In this document: piece after piece, positions 11,501 through 23,500 of the stretch
How positions within the stretch are numbered: position 1 is the first letter of the stretch
Layout: each line of letters starts with the position of its first letter
Assembly: GCA_024362935.1 (NCBI GenBank)
Contig: JANCRA010000028.1
Span: forward strand, 7,498,476 to 7,562,475
DNA length: 64,000 nucleotides
Source: Setophaga petechia
Taxonomy: Eukaryota > Chordata > Aves > Passeriformes > Parulidae
Reading direction: 5' to 3'
The notes under the pieces: generated by a model
Seen by the model: only the letters and a program-made list of their open reading frames with translations
Told to the model about the DNA's origin: nothing
Database searches by the model: none
Program-made: the position numbers and the translations under genes

Positions 11501-14500
11501 GCCTTACAGCTTCTAGATTGGTGTTTTTAAAAATTGATGGACCCTTATACCCTAAACTCAACCACCTGACTGAATTCTTACTAATATTTCTTATTGAATC
11601 TGCTGGAATGGGCTGTGAGGAGTTGAGAATATTTATTTCTAAAGAATAAGAAAGTGGCTTGAGCAAAGCCGTTTTCTTAATCTTTAGAAAGAAAAAATGT
11701 GTTTCTTTTTCCAGTAAATATAATAGTAATAGCAATACAAAAAGGTGTCTATTTTTAGTAAATATAATAGTAATGATAATGATGATGATGATGTGTTAAT
11801 TTTTTTAGTAAAATCATCACATTTAAGACCAAAGACTGTGGACATGTTCTTGTGAGCCTCAATTCAGTCTGGTCCCAGAGTTCTTTATGCCTTTGTTATC
11901 TCTCAGGAGATGATCTGGGGAAGCAGTTTCTGATTTCAGGGGGCTCTGGCAATGCTGGTAAAAGACTGAGAAATGGGTTTATGTCTGGGGTGGCTTTATC
12001 TAACCCAACACCCTTGCAGTAGGTGCTGAAATTTGATTTTCATTGCAGGGTTTGATGATGATTTCAGTGACTGAGGCCTTCAAGGGCTGCAGAAAACCCA
12101 ACGAATATCAAAACCTTAAATCCCTGTCTTGTGTGTTTGAGATTCCAGTTGAAATTGTGCAGGGAGAAGTTGAGATTTCCCAGTTTTATTCCCTTGTTCC
12201 AGTGAAAACCTGCTGGGTTTGGCTTTCCCAGCTGGGATATTGTGTAAAACCTCCTGGAAACAACAGAGCCCCCTGAAACACCTCCAGGTCCTGCAGACAG
12301 GCTCAGCTCCAGCCTACCATGCCTGGAGATGTTTTAATTGTATTTTTGAAAAGAAATCTGACAAGTTTTTGTCATTTTGAGATATTTAAAATCATTTTGA
12401 GAACGACATCACAGTGTCACTAAAATAGATCTTTATAACCATGTTAGTACCTGCTAATCAATGTTCAGAATTTATTTCTCACCCCTTATTTGGATTTTTA
12501 GCCAGGAAACACTGCAGGGGCTGTGGGGATGTGCAGGATTTGTAGGAATGGGGATTTTCTGGGGTTTGAAGTCCCTGCCAACGTGGCTGTTGGAGGAATT
12601 CATTATGGATTCCATAACCAGGATTGTTAATTGAGCTCTGCATTTGCCTAAGTGAAAGCAGCTGTGCTGACCACTGATGTAAAGAAATGTCAACCCCTCT
12701 GCAGCAGTTTTTACTGGGATTTTTATGGAAATAGCTGTCTAGGCAGAATTACTTCAGAATTTACTATATTTAGTCCATAGCTCTCATTTGATTCTGGTAC
12801 AGATGCAGAATTATTTGGGGTCAGTCCTGTGTGCTTCCCAAAGCTGAAACTCTTCCTAGAGCTGCAATCACTGCCATAAAATCCATTTTCCCAAGAATTG
12901 GTGTTCCCTTTTTTTTCTGTTTGGATTTTTACCTTTTTTCTTTCCTGCTGCCCCCAATCTGTCTTCACTCTCAGTCCTCATAAATTCTTTATCTGAGGAA
13001 TCCTTCCCACAAACTGATTTTTTTTTTCCTTCCCACAAATTATTTTATTTTCCTTCCCACCTGAACTGAAAGCACAGAGAAGGATTTAACCAGCCCAAAT
13101 GTGGAGCAGTGGATTTTTTATCAGTTTGGATTTTAGCAGTGCATTTTTTATCAGTTGGATTTTGGCAGTGGATTTTTCATCAATTGGATTTTAGCAGTGG
13201 ATTTTTTATCATTTGGATTCTAGCAGTGGATTTTTTATCAGTTGGATTTTGGCAGTGGATTTTTTATCTGCTGGATTCTAGCAGTGGATTTTTTATCAGT
13301 TGGGATTTTAGCAGTGGATTTTTTATCAGTTGGATTTTAGCAGTGGATTTTTTATCAGCTGGATTTTAGCAGTGGATTTTTTATCAGTTGGATTTTAGCA
13401 ATGAATTTTTTATCAATTGGGATTCTAGCAGTGGATTTTTTTATCAGTTGGATTTTAGCAGTGGATTTTTTATCAGTTGGATTTTAGCAATGAATTTTTT
13501 ATCAATTGGGATTCTAGCAGTGGATTTTTTTATCAGTTGGATTTTAGAAGTGGATTTTTTATCAGTTGGGATTTTAGCAGTGGATTTTTTATCAGCACTT
13601 GGGAGCAGCTAAATGTAGTCCCTGCTATCAATCACCAGGAAATATTTCATTGTTGGCAAAGATTAAAATGACAGAGGGACAAAACACACATTTAAAATGA
13701 CACCAGGGTGTCAAATTTAGGCTCAGATTGATCTTTAACACCCATTTTTGGAGGCTCTCATTTCCTGGTTCTCCCAGTATCCCCCTGATTTTAAATTCTC
13801 AAATCAATTTGCAGTTTTGGTGAGGAGGTTTTAGGTTTGGCTGGCTCTAAGGACCATAAATAAATCTCATTTTTTCAAACACCTCGTGATATTTTTTTCC
13901 TGAGTGTCCCAATCCACCTCTGGACTCCTGTTGTGATGCTTTGAACTTGTAAATTTCAATTTTTAGCACCTCTTTTCTTGTTAATTTAACGTGGAGTCAG
14001 ATGCTCATCTTCTAATTAGAAAGATCACAAAAAACTTTTTAATTTTCCATCCAGACTTAGGAGCTCAGTCCAACAACCCTCAGAATGTTGAAATTCAGTC
14101 ACAACTCCTGCTCCCAAATCCCCTTTTGAGCTCCTGCCTTTGGTTTGAGACTTTGCAAATTTTATTTCAGAGGCTCTGCAAATTTTTATTTCAAATTTTA
14201 TATCCTCTGAGGAGGATAAAGCTGAAAATTCTGGGTGTTTTTAGAGGTTTTTTTGTTTGCCAGCTCCTTTTCAGCTCCCATGAAACACCAATCTGAGGGC
14301 CCTGCTTGCCAAGGCAGTTTCCTTGTCAGCATTTCCCTGTCTGCTTTGTTCTTTGTTGATTGTATTTAAATTATTTCACCTTCCAGCACTGGATGAGTGA
14401 TTTCCTTCCTCTGGCCTGGGAGGATTTTGGCTCTGCTGAGGAGTGAAAAAGAAGAATAAGGTGAACTCTGGTGACTGCTGTGAGGCAAACAGAAAATATT

Positions 14501-17500
14501 CCTTTTATATATCCAATAATGTCCAAACTCTTTCTGAGGTCAGGAAAAAAGCTTTAAATTATTTAGGGTAAAATCTCAGGGAGTTTTCAATTATTCAGCC
14601 TGAGTTCTGTTCCAGGAATAAGCACAAGAAAGAAGTTTTGTGTCTTACAATCATAAAGACAGAACAGAGCAGTGCCAGGTTTCTTTCCTGGAAAAATAAA
14701 ACATCACAAAAGTAGAGCAAAAATGAAAATTACATTGAGACTGTTGCTTAAATGAACAAGAAATCAATGATTTTCTAATTATGACATTAATTGTGCACTT
14801 GCCTTTAAGATCTGTGTAAAGACCTAACTATCAAAGGAATGGTTATGGAAAATATTTCTTTTAGTTTGTAGTTTTCTGTCATCTCAGGTCTCTCTTTTGT
14901 TAAAGAAGTTTTTTTAAAAAATGAACCACAGAATGGTTGTGAGAAGAAATAATAACACATGGATTGGAATTTAGAATAAAGCTTTTAATACATCCCAGAC
15001 AATTAAACAGCAAATGTGGGAATGTGCCAGTGGGAAAACAGATTTATGTGTAGATGTGGGTTTATTTTTCACTTAACAGTTCCTGGGTTTTCCCTGCTGC
15101 TTTTATGGAATAAAGAAATTGTTTCAGCACAGTGTGACAGGCTAAACCTGAGAGCATCTGCAAATATTGTGCAAATTATTCTCATTAAAACTTCACTTCC
15201 CATCAGCTCTGTGGAAAACATGAAATTTTGAGAGGGAAGGAAGAAAAATGGGAGAAAAACCAAAAAGAAACCAAACAAAACAAACTGATGGTCTTAATGC
15301 TATTGAAGAATAATTGATTTGAAACAGAATAATGGAAAGAATATAATAGAAAATGAAAATGAATAATTAATAATGGGAAATTTTATTTTTTTTTCCTTGC
15401 CCAGGGTTGAAAGATCCACTGACCAAGTGATCAAGCCAGTGAATGTGGAGGCCCTGTCCAAGTGGGTGGGGAAGATCCCAGCTGATGTCCTGCAGGACAT
15501 GCCCGTGATTGCCCCCATGCTGGCCAAGCTGGGCTACGACCCCTATGCCAACCCCCCCAACTATGGCAAACCCGATCAGAAAGTTCTGGAAAACACCAGG
15601 AGGGTAAGGCTGCTGTGGGTGGGTAGTGCCTGGATGGATTTCAGCTCCAGAGCAGGAGCCTGAGTTTGCTCTGGGGTTTGCACTCTGTGTCTGGCACTTT
15701 TCACTGGGTTTTCTTGGGGGAAAATGAGGAATTCTGTGGGGTCTTGAGCTGTGCTCGTTGGTGTGAGGAGCTGAACCTCCTGAGAAAGGTGGGGAGCTGG
15801 AAATGTCAGTTCTGACCCAAAATCTGTGCTCAGCCTCATCTGGGGCCTGCCACTGCTTGGCTTTGCCTTGGTGAAATGTGCTGTGTAAATGCTGATATTT
15901 TCATGGGAATAGTATATTATATATATATTATATACTATTATTATATATACTATTATATATACTATACTATTATACTATTATACTATATTATATATACTAT
16001 TTTTATATATATTATATACTATTATTATACTATTATATACTATATATATTATAATATAATAGATTACAATATATATAATATTATAATATTATATTATATA
16101 TTATATATTATAATATAATATTATTATATTATATTATATTATATTATATTATTATAATATATAATATTATAATATATAATATATAATATATAATATATAT
16201 AATATATATATAATATATATATATAATATATATATAATATATAATATATTATATAATATTATAATATTATAATATATATTGTAATCTATTATAGTATAAT
16301 ATATAATATAGTATAATATATTATATATAATATATAATATTATATAATATTTAATATAACATTATGTATAATCGATAATATAATATAAAATATATAATAT
16401 ATAATACAATATATTATATTGTATTATATATTATTATTATTAATTTATATATTATTATTATTAATTTATATATTATCATTATTATTAATTTATTCCTTGC
16501 TGCTGCAGCCTGGAGAAAAAAAAAGGCATTTATTTAAATGGATAAAATAAATATAAATATAAATATAAAAGTAATATAGTATAAACCATTTGCTTTTCAG
16601 TGACATTGTTTTTCTCAATATTGCTGATCTTGGCCATCTGCTGTTTGGTGTTTATTTGGGTTAAATGCTCTTCCTGCAGAGGTGAAGTTTTTAGAGCAGA
16701 CACAAATCAAGATGTGTAATATAAAAATTAGTCTGAGTCATAATTAACAGTGGGAAAAGTTTTCTTGTCTGGATTTCAAACTTGATGGACCAGCTCAGCT
16801 TTTTATAGATGAGGCTTGGCAGAACTCTGGCCCAAAATTACACCCCAAATATTCAGTAGGGTTTGAAAAATGACCCCTAGAAAACATCCCACAATGATCA
16901 AAAAATCTGATTTTCCAATTCTTTGTAGAACAACCCAAAGATGGAGAAAGGTCTGGTGCTGATTAACCTAAACTTAAGGGTCTGAATCTGAATTTAATGT
17001 TGTTGGAATTTGAGGAGTTGGGCTATTAGAGCTGTTTATCCCTGGAGGTATCCCTTGAAAAACTCATTACCATTGTTGGAAATAGAATTAATAACTCTGC
17101 TTCTGTTCTTTTTGGACATAGGTTATTAAAAGAAGGTGAGTTTTTCTCCTGCAGCAGAGTTAATCAGGGAAAAAAATTGAATTAAACAATTTCAAAGGAC
17201 TCTGTTTCACCAGCCTTCTGCTCCTGAATAAACTGCTTGGAATACTGATGGGGTAGACAGGAATGAAAAAGGAATTGGGGTTTGTGAAGTCCCTAAACAC
17301 TCTTGCATTATTTATTTTTTAAAAAAAGTCATTAATCAGTAATCAGTGTATTAAAGGCTGACAGGTTGATTTTTTAAATTAATAGCTGGTAGCTCAGCAT
17401 GGAAAAAGTAACCCACCCTTTTTGGTTCCAGTTTATAAATTCCCTGCTTTAAAAGGCTCACAAACAAATGAAGCTGTCTGCAGTTAAAAGAAGTGTTCAG

Positions 17501-20500
17501 TACTAGAAATTGCAGATTTCAGAAATTGCAGAAATTGCAGATTGCAGAAATTGCAGATTTTCTTGGTTGTGTCCCACTGATAAAATTGACAGAAGTTTTT
17601 AGAGCTGCTGACCTGGCTGAGGCCTCCACCTGTGTGGGGCAAGCTCAGGCCAAGCTGTAAAAATTGTCTGGATTTCTGTCTCTTGCTGAAATGGATTTCA
17701 TTTCAAAATACAAGAGAGGAATTCAGGTAATAAACAAAGCCAGGAGGAACTTTAAAGAAATAAAAACCTAATTTCAAAGGCTGAGGGTTTGCTGAGGTTT
17801 TTTCCAAGTTTGCTTTGAAGGATAATTTGTTTGTTTACTGATGCTAAGAGCAGCTGTTAAAAACTGAAGCTGATGTAAATATTGCAGACATATGGAACAC
17901 TCATTAATATTTTGGCTGCTATTTTAGTTTAATAGCTTCACTTACAGCCCCAGACAGCATTTGAATTTTGTTGTTTATTATAGTACCCAGTATAGATTTT
18001 TCTAGTCACTTTGCCAAAATTCCATTTGCATGTGTGGTTTGTACAGATAAAATGAGGGAGGTGTTCTGAATGAATGCTGAAAGCAAGAGAGTTCAAAATG
18101 GTTGATTTTCAAAACTTTGAATATTTCTTTAAAAATAGAGGAACATAAAGATTTCAGACTGTTTCAGACCCTGGTGTGTGAGTTTGCTCTTGTGGGGTTT
18201 CCTTTCTCCTCCAGGAACCTGTGCTAATTTATTCCTTGCTGCTGCAGCCTGGAGGAAAAAAAAAAAAAGCATTTATTTAAATGGATAAAATAAATAAATC
18301 TGGGTTTTTCCAGCCCTTTGGAGCTGGCACTTGGCAAGTGAAGTGTGTTTCTCTGAGCTGGTGAATTTGTAAATGACTGGGGCACTTCTTTAGCTCTTGC
18401 TTTCTTTCAATTTCTTCACCTGGGATAGCCTTTCACAGGGTTTTGTACTGGATATCTTGAATATGGATGAATCTGGCCAAAGAAAATCTTTCCAGAATTG
18501 CTTTTCAGTGCATAGTAAGAATATCTGGATCTTGTTTGCAGCCATTTATTGGCTCATTTTGTGTTTGGAAGCAGCTCTCTTATATTTATATTTGTATTTG
18601 TGGTCTCCAGGACTTTAAAGTGAACACAGAACTTGAATTGTATTCATTGAAAACAGATAAAGTTTAGACTTCTAAAGCTGAGCAAAATCTGTCCCTTCTT
18701 GGAAAGGACCACAAATTGCACTGAACAGTGAAAATAATGCTCTACAATTTATAGCTGCTGCTCTTAATCATGGGAGTGAGAACCAGCAGTGTAAAAATTC
18801 CTAAACCAAAGGCTGGTACTGGAGAAAAATGGAAAGAGATGGCTGGTGTGGTGCAAAACATTCATTTTCCTGAGCTTTCTGAACACTCAAGTGCTGTTCT
18901 TTATTCCTCTTTTCTCCTTTTCTGTCCCCTGCTGGTGACTTCCATATGTACAGCTTAAATATAATTCTTTTATTCTTCAGTCTGGAGACAAAATGATGCT
19001 TTTCTCCAGCTAAAGGACAGTGCTTAAATTAGAAATGCTGTCTCCTTGCAGGTATGCAAGGGAACAGAACTCTCTGCTAAATTTGGATTTTTCACTTGCC
19101 TCTTACCTGTGGAGGACACCAAAATGCTGAGGTTTGGTTTCTGTGCTCCTGCAGCACAGCACAAAAATAACAAAAAACAGCCTGGGTTTGTGTTTTAACA
19201 TCTCTGCTTTTGTTTGAGGAGCTCACAGAGCATGAGGGGAGCTCCATCCCCTCTTGTGCTGCTCTCCCAGTGCTGTGCTAGGAAATAAAAAACATCTCTG
19301 GCAGGGCCTGCACTGGGCCAGCCACGATTGTTCTGATGTAAAGAAAAATTTCACTGAAAAAATTCACTGAAAAGCCATTTGCTTTGTGTTGATCTGTTTT
19401 CTGTTCTGCCTGACAATATGATCTTTCTCTTGTCTCAGTTCAGGAGTGCAGAGCAGGGACAGCTCTGGCCAGGGCTGTGCTGTGACCTCTCCAAGGAGGG
19501 GATTTTGCCTTCCCTGGATGTGTTGTGGTTTTCTTGTAATTCTGTTGCTGATCTGGTAATTTATCCCTGCAAGGGTTCCTTCCTTATAGATACATAATTA
19601 CTTATTGTTCCCTCCTAGAGTTTTAACAAGTTCCACATCCTGAACAGAGAGGAAATCAACATCCTGAAGTAAATGAAATTTTCAGCTGCAAATTATGCAG
19701 AAAATGCAAATAATTAATCTGTGTGTGAGCTGCTAGCCCAGTCTGTATGGGGTGAAATACAAAAGTGCTTCACTGCTCATGAGAACAGTGTGTGATGTGT
19801 TCTTATCAGTACTGTGAGATGGTGTAAAAGTGAATTTCAGTTTGCCAGAACCCAGCAGAAGAGGAGAGAGCAGCTCCCAGCTGCAGAGCTCTGCCTCCCC
19901 CCAGGAGAAGCTGCTTTGTTGTGTTATGGTTGGCACAGTGGTTTCCTCTCCCATCTGTCATCAATTACATCAGATTTTCTTTGGCACATCTTCCCCACTA
20001 AATCAATTTGTGTGCTTGGAATACACACTCCAGTTCAGTTCTTTTAACTTCTTCATGGAGTTGTGCTGCCTGTCCTGGAGAGAGGCAGAGGTGGAATTAC
20101 AGATTTCTGAGAAGGAGCTGTGCTTTTCACCAGCACTGTTCAAACAGGTTGGATGTAAGGAAAAACTTTTTACAGAAGGGGTGGTGAAGTTCTGGAATGT
20201 TCTGTCAGGGGAGGTGGTGCAGTCCCCATCCCTGGGGGTGTTTAACCAAGCCTGGGTGTGGCACTGGGTGCCAGGGCTTGGGTGAGGGCTTGGGGCTGGG
20301 TTGGACTCCATCATCTTCAAGGTCCCTTCCAACCCAGGGATTCTGGGAATTCTGGGAATACAGAGATTCTTCCACTGCCAGCCCACAGCTGCTCTCCAGC
20401 TCTGCTTTATGTTCAGCTAAAGATGTTTTATGTTCAGCTGGTGGCAACACCTGGAGATAAAATCAGAGTTTACTCCCTCCAGTCTCATGCCTGGTGTACA

Positions 20501-23500
20501 TTGTGAGGAGCCATCTCCTGTTCAGAGTCAAAACATCCATGACAAACAGGATTTCAGGAGTTTCTCTTTGAGGGTTTAAGGGCAGGAGCAATCTGTGATA
20601 AAGGTAAAAAGTGTGTTTATCCTAAGGGATGAGGTAATTGTGCTGTCAGAGCTGTTTGGATGCCCAGCTGCTCAGGGCCCTGCATCTCCATTTTCACTGA
20701 TTACCCTGATCATAAAGCTATTTGGCTTTGTGGGTGTTTTCTCTGATATTTAAAACAAAAATTTGGGGTTTATTCCATCTTCCATGTGACCACAACAGCA
20801 CAGACTTTCTCAGTGTCCTCTAAATTTGTTTAATATTCCCTTTAGTGAGTTTTTCTTCCAACACGTGGATTCCCAACTGCATTGTTTCACTCCAGAGGTG
20901 CTGCTATCTCATTTTTACAACAAAAACAAGACCTCAAACCCTTTAATTCTGCAGAAATATGATTAATAATGCATAAAGAGAGTTATTCCCAAGCAAAATG
21001 CAAACTGAGGTGTGGTTGGCAGCTGCCTCTTGGCAGCCATGGCTGGGCCTGGTGAGATCCTGCTCTCTGCTGTCCCTCCTGGGTAAACATTTCCATCTCC
21101 CATGGCCCTGCCTTGGCAGGCCCAGCTGAGGTGAAGAATTGTATAAACCTTTAAAGCTGCCTTCAAAGTTCAGGAAAATCTGGAAGATGAGCACTCCATG
21201 TGCTGTGGAGTGGTTCTAGAAAGGGGCTCAGCTCTGCTTTTGCCAGTGTTCTTTAATTTTTTTCCTTTTACAATTAAACATCTTATCCTCTACAGCTTGG
21301 ATATTTTAAAGTTTACCAAGTCCAAGCACAGTTGGTTGCAGGGTGACTTTTGCACAAAAAACCCCATTATTTTTGTGTACTGGAACTGACCAAATAGAAT
21401 GGGACTCTTTCCAAAGCAGACAGGAAAGTGGGTGAAAAGAAAAAGCTTTAATCTTCTATAAAAAAGATTTATAGGTTACACTTCTGTTCTGAAGCTCTCC
21501 CTGTGTGTTCAAAGGGGTTTTCTCAGGCAACTGGATGTGAAATTTGTTTTCTGGTCTCTTTTTGAAGATAATATCCATTCAGTTTGGCTATAAGAATGTG
21601 TTTTGGTTTTTTAATAGAACAGTTTGAATACTGCCAACACTGAACAACAAACTGACACAGGCTTCAGATCCCCTCTTCTGGAATTCCATTTGGACTTGCA
21701 AAATAATTCCCTCAGAAATGATAAACCCCATTTCTCCTCAATTTACTGAATTCTTGCTTAGGCTGGAAATAATTCCAATATCCTGCTTCTGTCTCTCTGA
21801 TGCCACAGTGAGTGATGTGTTCTACACTTACAAATTGGTCAGAAAAGAATTTGGAGTCTGCAGCCTCTTAAATTTCTTTGGCTGCAGATGGAGTCATTGT
21901 TTTTAGAATTTCTGGATTGTTGTTGATCCCTGGGTTTTGATTCAAAAGGGACCATTTATGTTTTTGGAGCTACTTTAAACCAGTTTTTCTGCAGTCTCCT
22001 GACAAAACCAGCCCTTAGGTAATGTCAGTTCTGAACCAAAATTTGTGTTCAACCTCCTCTTGTGCCTGCCACTGCTTGGCTTTGCCTTGGTAAATTGTGC
22101 TGTGTAAATGCTGATACTTTCATGTGAATAGAATATAAAATACCCTCAAAACATTTGCTTTCCAGTGACATTGTTCTTCTTAATATTGCTGATCTGGCCA
22201 TCTGCTGTCAGGTGTTAGTTAAGGGTAAATGCTGTTCCTGCAGAGGTGAAGCTTTTAGAGCAGACACAAATTGAGATGTGCAATATAAGGATTAGACTGA
22301 GTCAGAACTGCAGGAGGAGGAAAGGAGGAGGGCTCTGGTTTATCCTTCTGGTTCTGAATCACTCACAAAGTGCTGTCACCATCAGGATTAATTGGTTTTA
22401 AGAATTCCCAGAAAAGGAGAAGGTTCCTGTCTGTTCCTTCCACCTAACACAAAATCCTGGTTTTCCTTGTGACCCTTGCTGAGGTTGTTCTGCAACATTT
22501 TTGCTGTGACAATGTTGTCTTGTAACTTCCATTCCTATTCTCCAGGACACAACCTGCATTTTAACAGTTGGATAAAAGCAGAAAATGAAAAATCCTCTCC
22601 TTGATTTATAAATATTTATACTGGAGCAGGGCTCCAATAGCCACACGCTGAATTTCTGCCCAGGGTGACTTTCCTTAATATTCCCCTGTGGGAATGCCAC
22701 TGGCCCCTGGCTGAATCCAGATGAGAGCTGTTCCTGTTTTATCTGAGCCATGGAATGTCAGAGTGCCACAGTGTGGGTGTGCAGGAATTCCTGGATCCCA
22801 GGGATGGATTGGGCAGGGAATCCAATCCTGAACCAGGGCAGGGAATTCAGAGCTGGCTCAGCTGCAGTGCCAGGGCACTGCAGAATATTGCCAGGCTGGG
22901 CACGGCCTTGTGTTCTGGCCATGGGCACATGGGAGAGCAGAGAAAATGGGGAAAAACATCCCTGACTTGCTGAGCTCCTTCCTGTGACTCAGACCAGGGA
23001 GGGCAGCTCAGAGCAAGGCTGTGGAGCAGCCCCATTCCCATTTCCTGCCTTTAGGAATTTCTCTGAGTAGGTTTGGAGCAGCCCCATTTCCTGGCTTAGG
23101 GAATTTTCCTGAGTAGGTTTGGAGCATCCCCATTCCCATTTCCTGCCTTTAGGAATTTGGAGCAGCCCCATTCCCATTTCCTGCCTTTAGGAATTTCTCT
23201 GAGTAGGTTTGGAGCAGCCCCATTCTCATTTCCTGCCTTTAGGAATTTTCCTGAGTAGGTTTGGAGCAGCCCCATTCCCATTTCCTGGCTTTAGGAATTT
23301 CTCTGAGTAGGTTTGGAGCAGCCCCATTCCCATTTCCTACCTTGAGGAATTTTCCTGAGTAGGTTTGGAGCAGCCCCATTCCCATTTCCTACCTTATGGG
23401 GAATTTTCCTGAGTAGGTTTGGAGCAGCCCCATTTCCATTTCCTGCCTTTAGGAATTTCTCTGAGTAGGTTTGGAGCAGCCCCATTCCCATTTCCTGGCT

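Larger units (their letters stand above)
9909..15404 (+). other. TPST1: Remainder of TPST1 intron 2
   Basis: The intron runs from donor 8526 to the acceptor CCAG ending at 15404. Outside the repeats listed separately it shows no coding exon, RNA gene or recognisable transposon. Open frames at 13109-13671 are read-through of a tandem repeat. Confidence 0.5.
15785..16745. repeat. Intronic duplication copy A, split by AT-rich DNA
   Basis: 15785-15912 and about 16583-16745 together match an uninterrupted stretch at 22018-22312 (for example GCCACTGCTTGGCTTTGCCT and TTTTAGAGCAGACACAAAT). Between the two halves sits about 670 bases of TATA/ATT-rich sequence and a 70-base block that is also found at 18223-18300. 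Confidence 0.85.

Noticed and set aside
15910..16484. AT tract as a replication origin or scaffold attachment region
   Set aside because: Composition alone cannot support such a role; it lacks any specific motif beyond AT richness.
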